Source of the DNA: Bradyrhizobium erythrophlei
GTDB lineage: Bacteria; Pseudomonadota; Alphaproteobacteria; Rhizobiales; Xanthobacteraceae
Direction of reading: 5' to 3'
NCBI RefSeq assembly: GCF_900142985.1
Contig: NZ_LT670849.1
Coordinates: forward strand, 4,790,501 to 4,854,500
Length of the DNA: 64,000 bases
How positions within the stretch are numbered: position 1 is the stretch's first letter; each line of letters opens with the position of its first letter. Below the pieces are notes generated by a model. It saw nothing but the letters and a program-made list of their open reading frames with translations. It did not search any database and was not told the DNA's origin. Made by a program: the position numbers and the translations under genes. This document shows positions 51,936-61,208 of the stretch, one piece after another.

Positions 51936-53047
51936 AGCGCGCGCAGGTCTTTCGGTTGTCGATGGCCCATCCCGGCGATCTCTCGGCGCTGGAGAAGCTG
52001 ATCGTTGGCGGCACAGTCCGCGCATCGGATGTGGTTGCGATCATCGGCAAGACCGAAGGCAATGGCGGCGTCAACGACTTCACCCGCGGTTACTTCACGC
52101 AGACGCTGATGGCGCTGCTGTCGGTGCATCTGGGAAAGCCCGCGTCGCAACTCATCAAGGAAATCCCCTGCGTGCTGTCGGGCGGTACCGAGGGCGTGAT
52201 GAGCCCGCACTATAGCGTATTTTGCATCAGCGACGATCCGGCCGCCACGCGGCAATATCCAAAGGCGCTCGCGATCGGCACGGCCTTTGCGCCGGTGGCG
52301 GTCGAGAATGTCGGGCGACGCGCCCATGTCGAAAGCGTTGCAACGGCCGTCCGGCAGGCAATCGACAATGCCGGTATCGAGAAACTGGAAGACGTTCATT
52401 TCGTGCAGGTCAAATGTCCCTGCGTGACGGTGGCGCGCGCCTCGGCGGCGATCGCGGCCGGAAAGCCGCCGCGCACCACCGATCCCAACCGTTCGATGGC
52501 GTTTGCGCGGGCGGCCGGCGCATTCGGCGTTGCGCTGGCGCTCGACGAGATCAAACCTGATCGTTTCAACGACGACTCGCTGCTCGCGGACTTCACCATC
52601 CAGTCGCCGCGCGCCAGCATTTCCTCCGGCGTGGAGGTCGAGAGCAACGAGGTGATCGTGCTCGGCAACAGCCCGGCCTGGGGCGGCGATCTCAGGATCG
52701 CGCACGCCTCCATGAGCGACGCGCTCGATATCGGCGGCGTTTTCGACGTGCTCGCCGATCTCGGCATCAAGGCAAATCCGCAAGTCCCGGTGCGCGACAC
52801 CGAGCGCATCGCCTGCGTGCTGGTGAAATGCGAGCCCGACCGGCGCGGCAACATCCGCGGCCACCGTCACACCATGCTCGACGATACCGACATCAATGCG
52901 CAGCGGCATATCCGCGGGGCGGTCGCAGGCCTCGTCGCCGGCGTGGTCGGCGACGGCCGCATCTTCGTCTCCGGCGGCGCCGAGCATCAGGGTCCGGACG
53001 GCGGCGGCCTGATCGCGGTCATCGCCTCGCAACGGGGCGGTCATTGA
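51932..53047 (+). CDS. Ring-opening amidohydrolase, barbiturase/cyanuric acid hydrolase family
   Basis: The 371-residue enzyme has the threefold repeat of the AtzD/TrzD/barbiturase family, with one Lys-Ser pair per repeat: K40 (IIGKTEGNGGVNDFTRGY) and S83 (LSGGTEGVMSP), K161 (VQVKCPCV) and S231 (ASISSGVEV), K298 (VLVKCEP) and S346 (FVSGGAEHQGP). It would hydrolyse an amide bond of a six-membered imide ring. Sequence alone does not separate cyanuric acid hydrolase from barbiturase; the adjacent hydroxylase favours barbiturate as substrate. It overlaps both neighbours by a few bases. Confidence 0.88.
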   Translation: MKRAQVFRLSMAHPGDLSALEKLIVGGTVRASDVVAIIGKTEGNGGVNDFTRGYFTQTLMALLSVHLGKPASQLIKEIPCVLSGGTEGVMSPHYSVFCISDDPAATRQYPKALAIGTAFAPVAVENVGRRAHVESVATAVRQAIDNAGIEKLEDVHFVQVKCPCVTVARASAAIAAGKPPRTTDPNRSMAFARAAGAFGVALALDEIKPDRFNDDSLLADFTIQSPRASISSGVEVESNEVIVLGNSPAWGGDLRIAHASMSDALDIGGVFDVLADLGIKANPQVPVRDTERIACVLVKCEPDRRGNIRGHRHTMLDDTDINAQRHIRGAVAGLVAGVVGDGRIFVSGGAEHQGPDGGGLIAVIASQRGGH

Positions 53048-54249
53048 TGCGGATCGTGATCGTCGGCGCCGGGGTTGCGGGCTGCGTGATGGCGCGCAAG
53101 CTGTCGCAGCTCGACGGCGTCGAAGTCACTTGTCTGGAGCGCGTTGCGCCCAACGATCATTCGGAAGCCGGCACCGGCCTCAATGTCGGGCCGAATGCCG
53201 TGAACGCGTTGAGTCTCGCCGATCCGGCCCTTGCGGATGCGATCACGCGCGCGAGCTTTTCCTGGACCAACTGGCGCATTTCGCTGACCGATGGCACGGA
53301 ACTCTTCAATCTGAAACTCAGGGATGTTGCCAGTGGCCCGGGCTGGCGCATCCGCTGGTCGGAGCTCTATCGCGTGCTGCGCGAGGCCGCCGGGCCGACG
53401 GTGCATTATGCCTGCGAGATTACAGACATCGGCCGCGACGCGGGCGATCCGCGCAAAACCACGATTGCGTGGACGCAGAACGGAAAACAACACCGCCTCG
53501 ACGACATCGATCTCCTGATTGCCGCCGATGGCCGCTACTCCCGCGTTCGCCGCGTCTTTTCCGGCGAGCCGGCCGTGCGCCAGACCGGCGTTGCGATCTC
53601 GCGGGTGCTGGTGCCGGACACCTCCGGTGGCCTGATCGACGATTACGAGCAGTGGTTCAACGGGCCGAAACGCCTGCTCGCCTTTCGCGTGCCGCCCGGC
53701 CACATCTACATCGCCTGCGCTTTTCCGATTGCGCCGGATGCCGATATTCCTCCCGACTTCAAGACGCCGGAAGCGTTGCGCGCGGCCTATACGCCGCCGA
53801 ACGCTGCACCGAGCGACCAGGCGCAATGGATGATCGATCAGGTCTGCGCCAATGTCGCCGATACGCACTGGGCGCGGATGCAGGAGCACGACGCGCTCTA
53901 TCATGCCGCCGATTGCAACGTGCTTTATCTCGGCGATGCTGCCCACGGCATGGTGCCGACCTTGGGGCAGGGCGCGACGCAGGCGATCGAGGATGCGGCG
54001 GTAGCCTCCACGCTGATTGCGATGCGCCACGCGCAAGGTGCGCGCGATGTCGCTTCGTGGCTTGATGAAATAGTCAACCTGCGCGAGCGGCGCATGCGCT
54101 TTGTGATGGAGTTTTCGCTTTCCGCGACCGACACCATGCTGGAAGGCGCCGACCCCGTCGCCGGCACGAAGCACAAGACCGAGGCGCCTTTCATCGATTC
54201 CCTCAAGGTGCTTTACAAAGACATCGGATTGCCGCTGAATCCGCAATAG
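53047..54249 (+). CDS. FAD-dependent aromatic-type monooxygenase (PHBH fold)
   Basis: The 400-residue flavoprotein has the GxGxxG motif (VIVGAGVAGCVMARKLSQL), the DG motif (LIAADGRYSRVRR) and the GD motif (YLGDAAHGMVPTLGQG) of group A monooxygenases such as NicC, UbiH and PHBH. The start at 53047 overlaps the stop of the preceding gene (TGATG). It probably hydroxylates a ring intermediate or side product. Its role in a pyrimidine pathway is unclear, since the classic pathway does not need it. Confidence 0.87.
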   Translation: MRIVIVGAGVAGCVMARKLSQLDGVEVTCLERVAPNDHSEAGTGLNVGPNAVNALSLADPALADAITRASFSWTNWRISLTDGTELFNLKLRDVASGPGWRIRWSELYRVLREAAGPTVHYACEITDIGRDAGDPRKTTIAWTQNGKQHRLDDIDLLIAADGRYSRVRRVFSGEPAVRQTGVAISRVLVPDTSGGLIDDYEQWFNGPKRLLAFRVPPGHIYIACAFPIAPDADIPPDFKTPEALRAAYTPPNAAPSDQAQWMIDQVCANVADTHWARMQEHDALYHAADCNVLYLGDAAHGMVPTLGQGATQAIEDAAVASTLIAMRHAQGARDVASWLDEIVNLRERRMRFVMEFSLSATDTMLEGADPVAGTKHKTEAPFIDSLKVLYKDIGLPLNPQ

Positions 54250-54264
54250 ACAAGGAGAGACGCC

Positions 54265-54768
54265 ATGACGCTGCCGCTCGCCACCGTGCACGGGCTATTT
54301 CACATCGCGATCAAGACCGACAATCTCGCGGCGACGCGCAAGTTCTGGGTCGACGTCATCGGCTTGCGCGAATTTCCGCGGCCGGATTTCGGCTATCCCG
54401 GCGCCTGGCTCGGCTGCACCCAGCCGGGCGGGCTCGCCATCATCCATGTCTATGCCGGCGGCCCGGCGCTCGGGCCAAGCGGAAAGGCGGAAGCGGGCAC
54501 CGCTGCGATCGACCACGTCTCGCTGTCCTGCTCGGGCTATCGCTCTTATGTGTCGCGCTTCAAGGAATCCGGCCTGGATTTTCGCGAATTCATCGTGCCC
54601 GGCACCTCGCTGTGGCAATTGTTCGTCTATGACCCTTCCGGCGTCCAGCTCGAACTGACGTTCGAGTCCGGCGGCGAGGGCGCCGAGAAGCCCGACCTGT
54701 CCGAAGGGCGCAAATACGTCGCGGGTGCGAACTTCTTCGACAAGGCGAAATATCCGAAGCTTGCGTGA
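54265..54768 (+). CDS. VOC-family protein (glyoxalase/extradiol dioxygenase fold)
   Basis: The 167-residue protein has two VOC modules: GLFHIAIKTDNLAATRKFWV with a histidine ligand near residue 13, and IDHVSLSC...GVQLELTFES with histidine and glutamate ligands. It lies 15 bases after the monooxygenase and likely acts on its product as an isomerase, hydrolase or dioxygenase. An AAGGAG site precedes the ATG. It ends the hydroxylase operon. Confidence 0.82.
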   Translation: MTLPLATVHGLFHIAIKTDNLAATRKFWVDVIGLREFPRPDFGYPGAWLGCTQPGGLAIIHVYAGGPALGPSGKAEAGTAAIDHVSLSCSGYRSYVSRFKESGLDFREFIVPGTSLWQLFVYDPSGVQLELTFESGGEGAEKPDLSEGRKYVAGANFFDKAKYPKLA

Positions 54769-55101
54769 GGCTTCGCGCAGGCGCGGACGATGCGGCCATG
54801 GCGAGCAGGGCGTCGCGTCATCGGCGACGAATAGCTCGCGACTGTTGAAATGGAAGAAGTCATTCGCGAGTGACGAGCAAGCGCGCGGCGCGGGCGATAT
54901 CCGGCTCACGTGCCGATAAAACAACTAAAAAGTGCGAAGCGACAAGCCGCGCCATTTGAACGGGCGGATGCGCGCCACGCGGTGACGCGAAGACATGACC
55001 GGGAACATGATGGTTAAGCGGGCGCTAACGAATTTCAAGCTATCGTGAATGGAGCCATTAGAACCGTCATACTTTTCTTTTTGTATCCCGGAGAACTCTC
55101 G
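54769..55101. other. 333-base intergenic region before the chemoreceptor
   Basis: No supported gene. An AT-rich segment (AAAACAACTAAAAAGTGCG near 54917) and TTTGTATCCCGGAGAA just before the chemoreceptor start are the only notable features. It probably holds the VOC terminator and chemoreceptor promoter. Confidence 0.4.
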
Positions 55102-56784
55102 ATGCTGCGCAATATGACCATTGCCCCCAAGCTTGGCATTCTGGTGGGCGCAACCCTGCTCGGTCTTTGCGCCGCCTGCGTCATCGCCCTCATCCTGATG
55201 CAGAAGGAAATGTATAACGCGCGGGTCGATCAGACCAAGTCGATCGTCGGCATGGCGAAGAACATGGCGGGTGAGCTGAAGCGCCAGGTCGATGCCGGCG
55301 AGATGACCAAGGATCAGGCGATGGCGATGCTGCGCAAGCTCGGCAATGCCATGAAGTACGACAACGGCTCCGGCTATCTCTTCGCCACCGGCTATGACGG
55401 TATCACCCAGATGTCGCCCGAACCCCAGCAGGTCGGCACCAACCGCATGGATGTCGTGACCAACGGCAGAAAACTTTCTCAGGAGCTGCTGGACGGCGTC
55501 CGCGCCAAGGGCGAGATTTTGCTGCCCTACGAATATGTCAAACCCGGCCAGGAAACACCGATCCGGAAGGTCGGTTACGCGGTCGCGATTCCCGGCTTCG
55601 ACATGTATCTCGGCACCGGTGCCTATCTCGACGACCTCGATGCCAAGCTGAAGCCGATCATGTGGCTGCTCGGTCTTTCCACCATCGGCATCGGCCTGAT
55701 CTCGGGCGCTATTGCCTGGGTCATCGGCCGCGGCATCAGCCGTCCGCTCAATATGCTCGGCGCCCGGATGGAAGGGCTCGCCGGCGGCGAACTCGACAGC
55801 GAGATTCCCGGCGCCGGCCGCGGCGACGAAGTCGGCAAGATGGCCAAGACGGTCAAGATCTTCAAGGACAACGCGCTGCGGATGCGCGAACTCGAGAAGG
55901 CCGAGGCCGCAACGCGCGAGCGTGCGACGTCCGAACGCCGCTCGGCGATGGATGGACTTGCCGGCGACTTCGAGCGCAGCGTCAACGGCATCGTCCGCTC
56001 GGTTTCCACCGCGGCGGCGAGCATGCAGACCACCGCGCAGTCGATGACCGCGAGCGCAAGCGACGCCAGCGCGCGGGCGGCCAATGTCAGCGCCGCCTCG
56101 CAGAGCGCCTCCGGCAATGTCGGCACCGTGGCCGCAGCCGCTGAAGAGCTGTCGAGCTCGGTTGCGGAAATCTCGCGCCAGGTCGGCCGCTCCAGCCAAA
56201 TCGCAAGCCAGGCTGTGACCGACGCCGAACGCACCAATGCGACGGTGCAAGTGCTGTCGACGGGTGCTGAAAAGATCGGCGAGGTGGTCAAGCTGATTCA
56301 CTCGATCGCCGCACAAACCAATCTGCTTGCGCTCAACGCCACCATCGAGGCGGCGCGGGCCGGCGAATCCGGCCGCGGCTTTGCGGTGGTCGCCTCCGAA
56401 GTGAAGGCGCTCGCCAACCAGACCGCGAAGGCGACTGAAGAAATCTCCGCCCAGGTCGAGGCGATGCAGCAGTCGACCAACGACGCGGTGACCGCGATCA
56501 ACGGCATCTCGCGTACGATCGCTCAGATGAGCGAGATCACCACCTCGATCGCAAGCTCGGTCGAGCAGCAGGGCGAGGCGACGCGCGAGATCGCCCGCAA
56601 CATCCAGTCGGCGGCGGCCGGATCGAACGAGATCAGCGTACATATCGGTGGCGTCACCACCGCCGCGGCGGCGACCGGCACGGCGGCCTCCGAGGTGCTG
56701 GAAAACGCACGAGAGCTCGACAGCCAGTCGGGCATGCTGCGCAGCGCCGTCGACGGCTTCCTCGCCAAGGTGCGCGCGGCGTAA
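55102..56784 (+). CDS. Methyl-accepting chemotaxis protein with cache sensor
   Basis: The 560-residue receptor starts at the ATG at 55102 (GGAG site). Residues about 11-33 are the first span, 37-190 a periplasmic sCache-type sensor ([32 protein letters not shown]), 193-213 the second span, then HAMP and the signalling hairpin with the tip sequence [20 protein letters not shown]. No CheR-docking pentapeptide is visible at the C-terminus. It may sense small organic acids. It stands alone. Confidence 0.92.
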   Translation: MLRNMTIAPKLGILVGATLLGLCAACVIALILMQKEMYNARVDQTKSIVGMAKNMAGELKRQVDAGEMTKDQAMAMLRKLGNAMKYDNGSGYLFATGYDGITQMSPEPQQVGTNRMDVVTNGRKLSQELLDGVRAKGEILLPYEYVKPGQETPIRKVGYAVAIPGFDMYLGTGAYLDDLDAKLKPIMWLLGLSTIGIGLISGAIAWVIGRGISRPLNMLGARMEGLAGGELDSEIPGAGRGDEVGKMAKTVKIFKDNALRMRELEKAEAATRERATSERRSAMDGLAGDFERSVNGIVRSVSTAAASMQTTAQSMTASASDASARAANVSAASQSASGNVGTVAAAAEELSSSVAEISRQVGRSSQIASQAVTDAERTNATVQVLSTGAEKIGEVVKLIHSIAAQTNLLALNATIEAARAGESGRGFAVVASEVKALANQTAKATEEISAQVEAMQQSTNDAVTAINGISRTIAQMSEITTSIASSVEQQGEATREIARNIQSAAAGSNEISVHIGGVTTAAAATGTAASEVLENARELDSQSGMLRSAVDGFLAKVRAA

Positions 56785-56860
56785 AAACGCCGCCATTGCC
56801 GAAATCTGCGATTGCTGCCACCTTGTCCCCGTTGCTGAAACGACGGGGATAAGGTGCGTC

Positions 56861-57172
56861 ATGTCGCGATTTTGGACGGCTGTCATATTGCTCGCGGTCC
56901 TGCCGGGCTGGACCGACACCAGGGGGATGGTCCGCGTTGACGCCGCCGCGCCCGACAAGCCCTATGACTTCGTGGTGCACGTCCGAAACATTCCGGACAT
57001 CAAGTATAATCCGCTGGTGAGGCAAGACCGCAACCGCATGGCGCTCCATCTCGTCCGTGGCGAATGCCACCGCGCCCGTGTCGTCGGCGAGGACATCGTC
57101 AAAACCGAGATCTACGGCATCACGAGCAGTCTGCCCGATTACATCGTGCTGGTGAGCTGCGCGCGGAAATAG
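56861..57172 (+). CDS. Hypothetical exported small protein
   Basis: The 103-residue protein (ATG at 56861, AAGGTG upstream) has a signal-like hydrophobic N-terminus (FWTAVILLAVLPGW) and a conserved-looking core (YDFVVHVRNIPDIKYNPLVR, IVLVSCARK). Two cysteines (in GECHRA and VSCARK) may pair. I do not recognise a family. It is downstream of the chemoreceptor after 76 bases. Confidence 0.6.
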   Translation: MSRFWTAVILLAVLPGWTDTRGMVRVDAAAPDKPYDFVVHVRNIPDIKYNPLVRQDRNRMALHLVRGECHRARVVGEDIVKTEIYGITSSLPDYIVLVSCARK

Positions 57173-57216
57173 CGCCGCGCGGGCGAGGCCGCACGGGAAG
57201 GCGTTGTCTAATCACG

Positions 57217-58284
57217 TTACGCGCGGCGCGCTTCCGGCACAGGCTGCTTCACCGGCTCGACGGTGGCGATGCCGCGCAACAGACGCCCGAGCAGGTCGGA
57301 GCCGGTGATGATGCGCTTGCGCGTGCTCCAGACCAGGATCAGGTCGTTTTCGATCACGTCGTCTTCGGGGGTTTCCTGCACCACCCGCATCCGTCCGATG
57401 ACGTCACCAAGCTTGGCCTTGGTGTCGCGGATGACGATCGGCCGGTGCCAATAGGCGGACGTATCCAGTTCAAGCTCGTTGAACAGCGCATCGCGCAGGA
57501 AGTGATGCGCATCGAGCACGAAGGCCGGCTCGCCGGTCGAGGAATCCGTGATGATTACCCACTTCATGCCGGAGGCATCGACCTGGCGCAGGAAGGGATC
57601 GTCGGGCGAGCGCGTGAATTCCGGCAGCACGCAGCGCTCGTTGGAAAGCGGAAGGCTGATGATGCTTTTGACGTCGACGAATTCGCCCTCGTCACAAACG
57701 GAAATGTCGTCGAGGTCGAGGAAGTTCTGCGCGCCAGTGGCTTCCAGCTTGCCGATCGTGCCTTCGCTCGTCGAATGGCGCGCCAGCATCGAGCGAAGAT
57801 CGCGTTCCTTCATGTAGGCCGGGCCTTCCGGGCCGAGCCAGGTGTCCAGCAGCATCGCGGTCGGCTTGGCGAGCGGGTAGAGCAAGACGCGATAGAAATT
57901 CAGAAACGGGAGGAAGCGCGAGGTCATTTTCAGCGCGTTGCGCGAGAAATACGCCTGCGGAATGATTTCTCCCAGCATGGTAATGGCAAAAGCCGAGAAG
58001 AAGAACGCCGCAACGCCGTGCAGCACGGAATCCGACAGCAGCGTCAAGAGCACGTTGGTCGTGACATTGCCCCAAATCACGGTCGCCAGAACCTGGTTGG
58101 CGTTGTGTCGTAACTCCAAAACCTTGACGGCGTCCTTGTTGCCGCCATCGGCTTCGACCTGAAGCCGAAGCAGGCTGAGGCTGAAGACAGCAAGGTTGAG
58201 CCCGGCAAACAGCGCCGACTGGACGATGCATGCGAAGACGCCGAGCCAGGCGCCATATGTGCTGAACGCGGCCATGCTTGCCAT
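57217..58284 (-). CDS. CNNM/HlyC-CorC-type membrane protein (DUF21 + CBS)
   Basis: The 355-residue protein has an N-terminal CNNM/DUF21 membrane domain (about residues 8-170, with LGEIIPQAYFSRNALK) and a C-terminal CBS-like pair (residues about 200-330; VDVKSIISLPLSNERCVLPE, WVIITDSSTGEPAFVLDAHH). These proteins act in divalent cation transport or efflux. The C-terminal CorC_HlyC transporter-associated domain of long family members is absent. The start may be Met4. Confidence 0.8.
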   Translation of the reverse strand: MASMAAFSTYGAWLGVFACIVQSALFAGLNLAVFSLSLLRLQVEADGGNKDAVKVLELRHNANQVLATVIWGNVTTNVLLTLLSDSVLHGVAAFFFSAFAITMLGEIIPQAYFSRNALKMTSRFLPFLNFYRVLLYPLAKPTAMLLDTWLGPEGPAYMKERDLRSMLARHSTSEGTIGKLEATGAQNFLDLDDISVCDEGEFVDVKSIISLPLSNERCVLPEFTRSPDDPFLRQVDASGMKWVIITDSSTGEPAFVLDAHHFLRDALFNELELDTSAYWHRPIVIRDTKAKLGDVIGRMRVVQETPEDDVIENDLILVWSTRKRIITGSDLLGRLLRGIATVEPVKQPVPEARRA

Positions 58285-58335
58285 CCCAATATTATTGACG
58301 CGACGACTGGTGGCGCCGTCGCGACCGCTGCCGCT

Positions 58336-59109
58336 TTACTCGGCTGCTTGGGCGACGGCGTCGACCTCTTTATTATAGTCGAACACCACGCGGCCGTAAG
58401 GCAAGGTGAGATCGGCGATGTAGTGGTGGGCGCCGATGACGCGGCGGACCGGGAAATCGGCGACCGGTGCGTTGACATGCGGAACCAGATGCAGCCGGCC
58501 AGGTCCGATCCACGATCCCTTCACGACGATGTCGGCAAGGTTGATCGCCACGAGCTGGCAGACTTCGGCGCGGCCGTCGACGCCAGGGATCAGCTTCAGA
58601 TTGACCTGGGTCTTGGACAGCGTGGCGCGGGTCAGCGAGCCGTCGCTGGCCATCGCTTCGTGCTTGTAGCCCATGGTGCCCATGGCGACGAGCTGCCCGG
58701 CATATTCCAGCGTGCCGGTCAGCGTGTCCTTGACGATCTCGAGTTTCGGGTGCGCGTACTTCTTGGGAAAGCCCCAGATCTCGCGGCCGGCAACGATCGG
58801 CGGATCGTCGTCGAGATACATCTGCGAGACGAAGTTGACTTCCTCGCCGTTCAGCCGCGCCGGGATCACGAGACCGGACTCAGTGTAGCTGCCGAAGCCT
58901 GAGGAGTCCGGCATCTTGATCCATTCATAATGCACGATCGGCGTCTCGATCGGCTCCAGCGGCTCGGGCAGGCCGGCGCGGATCAGGTCGGGATCGGTTT
59001 CATAGCTGATCACGAGAAATTCGCGATCGATGAAACGGTAGGGGCCTGCGGGATAGCTCGGACCGGCCAGCGGCATGGACGGAAGCTTTAAGACGTCTGC
59101 CTTGCGCAT
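58336..59109 (-). CDS. adc: Acetoacetate decarboxylase
   Basis: The 257-residue enzyme converts acetoacetate to acetone and CO2. The Schiff-base lysine is in GREIWGFPKKYAHPKL (K116-K117), as in Clostridium Adc. The start is the ATG at 59109 (AAAGGG upstream); the frame continues through a tandem-repeat leader to 59193. In Bradyrhizobium it is often linked to a patatin and 3-hydroxybutyrate dehydrogenase, part of polyhydroxybutyrate metabolism. Here the patatin is divergent and no bdhA is near. Confidence 0.9.
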   Translation of the reverse strand: MRKADVLKLPSMPLAGPSYPAGPYRFIDREFLVISYETDPDLIRAGLPEPLEPIETPIVHYEWIKMPDSSGFGSYTESGLVIPARLNGEEVNFVSQMYLDDDPPIVAGREIWGFPKKYAHPKLEIVKDTLTGTLEYAGQLVAMGTMGYKHEAMASDGSLTRATLSKTQVNLKLIPGVDGRAEVCQLVAINLADIVVKGSWIGPGRLHLVPHVNAPVADFPVRRVIGAHHYIADLTLPYGRVVFDYNKEVDAVAQAAE

Positions 59110-59124
59110 CGAAAATCCCTTTGT

Positions 59125-59182
59125 CGTTTTGAAGCGGAGTCGTTTTGAAGCGGAGCCGTTTTGAAGCGGATTGCGTTTGAAA
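59125..59182. repeat. Tandem 16-base repeat in adc leader (about 3.6 copies)
   Basis: Units CGTTTTGAAGCGGAGT, CGTTTTGAAGCGGAGC and CGTTTTGAAGCGGATT run at 59125-59172, followed by a partial copy (CGTTTGAAAC). They lie directly upstream of the adc start on the minus strand. The period may vary between strains and affect expression; read through, it adds repeat-derived residues to the Adc frame. Confidence 0.85.
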
Positions 59183-59392
59183 CAAATTGACATCAGCCGA
59201 CGCCGTCACGCGTGATCTTCGCAAGCAGGATCGGAATACCGAGACGAGATCGCTTTTTGCCGGACGGTAACCAAGCTGTTTGACGGCTGCATGAAGCACG
59301 GCGTGACGTGTGCCGGGAATGCGATCCTGTCACACCAGCGTCACTGCCTTTTTTCACTCTGCGTCCCAAACAAATGGCTGGGACCTGATGTC

Positions 59393-60565
59393 ATGGATCA
59401 ACTAGCAACCGATCAACGACTGCTTACAGATGCCGACAGCGCGCAGAAATGGCGCCCCGATGGTTGCCATCGCATCGCGCTGGTGTTGCAGGGCGGCGGC
59501 GCGCTCGGCGCCTACCAGGCCGGCGTGTATCAGGCGCTGCACGAAGCCGGCATGGAGCCGGACTGGGTGTGCGGCGTGTCGATCGGCGCGATCAATTCGG
59601 CGATCATCGCCGGCAATCCGCCGGAGCAGCGGCTGGAAAAGCTGCAAACCTTCTGGGACCGCATCACCGCGCGGAAAGTCTGGCACTACACGCCGGACGG
59701 CGACATCTATCGCAAGGCGCGTAACCTGACGAGCTCGTTCATGACCTCGACGCTCGGCCAGCCCGGCTTCTTCAAGCCGCACGAGGTCAATCCGTGGTTC
59801 AGCCCGGCCGGCGCGAAAACCGCCACCAGCTATTACGACACGACGCCGCTGCGCGAAACGCTGCTGGAGCTCGTCGATTTCGACCTCATCAACTCGCGCC
59901 CGATTCACTTCGCGGTCGGCGCGGTGAACGTGCTCACCGGCAACTTCCTCTATTTCGACAACAAGAAGGAAGTGATCGAGCCCGAACACGTGATGGCGAG
60001 CGGCGCGCTGCCGCCGGCGCTGCCGATGGTGCGCATTGGCACCGATCATTTCTGGGACGGCGGCATCGTGTCGAACACGCCGCTCCAGCATCTGCTCGAT
60101 CAGGAAGACGGCAAGAACTCGCTGGTGTTCCAGGTCGACCTGTTCAGCGCGCGCGGGCAGTTGCCGCGCGACATCCATGAGGTCACGTCGCGCCACAAGG
60201 ACATCGTCTATTCCTCGCGCACGCGCCACAACACGGACATCTACAGGCGCATGAACAACGTCAAGGCTTCGCTCTACAAGGCGCTGCTCAAGGTGCCGGA
60301 AGCGGAATTGACGGCGGAGGAACGCACCATGCGCGAAAAACTCGCGCATCTCTCCGGTATCACCATTCTGCAACTGATCTATCAGCAGAAGGCCTATGAG
60401 GGCGACTCGAAGGATTACGACTTCTCGGCGACCTCGATGCGCGAGCACTGGATGAGCGGGCTGGAAGATACGCGCCGGACCCTGAAGCGCCGCGACTGGC
60501 TCGCGATGCCGCCCGAGGGCATGGGCATCGTCGTCCACGACGTCCACCGTGAGCGGGATTACTGA
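59393..60565 (+). CDS. Patatin-like phospholipase (DUF3734 type)
   Basis: The 390-residue hydrolase has the oxyanion glycine motif LQGGGALGAYQAGV (residues 32-45), nucleophile elbow GVSIG (S63) and catalytic aspartate in FWDGGIVSN. The C-terminal DUF3734 domain follows (YEGDSKDYDFSATSMREHW). The start is the ATG at 59393; the frame is open to 59291. In Bradyrhizobium such patatins accompany adc in polyhydroxybutyrate or lipid turnover. Confidence 0.9.
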   Translation: MDQLATDQRLLTDADSAQKWRPDGCHRIALVLQGGGALGAYQAGVYQALHEAGMEPDWVCGVSIGAINSAIIAGNPPEQRLEKLQTFWDRITARKVWHYTPDGDIYRKARNLTSSFMTSTLGQPGFFKPHEVNPWFSPAGAKTATSYYDTTPLRETLLELVDFDLINSRPIHFAVGAVNVLTGNFLYFDNKKEVIEPEHVMASGALPPALPMVRIGTDHFWDGGIVSNTPLQHLLDQEDGKNSLVFQVDLFSARGQLPRDIHEVTSRHKDIVYSSRTRHNTDIYRRMNNVKASLYKALLKVPEAELTAEERTMREKLAHLSGITILQLIYQQKAYEGDSKDYDFSATSMREHWMSGLEDTRRTLKRRDWLAMPPEGMGIVVHDVHRERDY

Positions 60566-60581
60566 AGTTCTGCTTCGATCT

Positions 60582-61208
60582 TTAGTGGGCGCCGAGTCCC
60601 ATCAGGCGCTTGATCGCCGAGGAGAAGCCGTGGCGGCCTTGCTCGCGATCGACGACGGATTGATCGGTCACCCAGTTGAGCTGGACCGCGCGGCGCTTGC
60701 CTTCGAACGGGTGATGGCCGTGCCATGAATTGTCGGATCGCTTGAAGACCAGAAGCGTGCCGCCCGACGGCTCGACTTCGGCGGCGAAATTCTCGAGATC
60801 GGTGCCGTTGCGCAGGATGCGCAGGCGGCCGGTCGAACTCTCCCAGGACTCATCGTTCATGTAGAGCAGGACGGTGATGATCTTGGTCTTGGAGTCGGTG
60901 TGGATCTTGCCGTCGCGCGCCCGGCAGAAGCCGCGCACGGTATACATGGTCGGCCGGCCGGTCAGGTCGACGTCGAACTTTTCCTCGACCAGTTGACGGA
61001 ACGGCGCGTCCAGCAGTTCGTCCATCAGCTTCTTGAAATGTCCGGAAATCTTCAGGCCCCCAGGCGGATGCGAGCCGGGGCCGGGCACTTCGGGATAATC
61101 GGACAGAACCTGATCCAGTTTTTCGCGCTCGACGAAATTCCGCACGATCACGTAGTCGAACGGATCGCGTTCGATTCGTGTGGCGCGCAGCGTGTCAAGT
61201 TTCAGCAT
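60582..61208 (-). CDS. 2-oxoglutarate/Fe(II)-dependent oxygenase
   Basis: The 208-residue protein has the HxD...H...R facial triad: H103 and D105 in KIHTDSKTK, a distal histidine in WHGHHPF (163-166), and an arginine in KRRAVQLNW (172-173) that would bind 2-oxoglutarate. The start at 61208 (AGGAGGAACC) overlaps the glycosyltransferase stop by 14 bases, so they are co-translated. A role in modifying a sugar or polysaccharide is likely from this linkage. Confidence 0.83.
   Translation of the reverse strand: MLKLDTLRATRIERDPFDYVIVRNFVEREKLDQVLSDYPEVPGPGSHPPGGLKISGHFKKLMDELLDAPFRQLVEEKFDVDLTGRPTMYTVRGFCRARDGKIHTDSKTKIITVLLYMNDESWESSTGRLRILRNGTDLENFAAEVEPSGGTLLVFKRSDNSWHGHHPFEGKRRAVQLNWVTDQSVVDREQGRHGFSSAIKRLMGLGAH

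Noticed and set aside
54925..56958. 677-residue minus-strand ORF opposite the chemoreceptor
   Set aside because: It is rich in Arg, His, Gly and Asp, typical of antisense reading of GC-rich genes, and the plus-strand chemoreceptor has clear domains.
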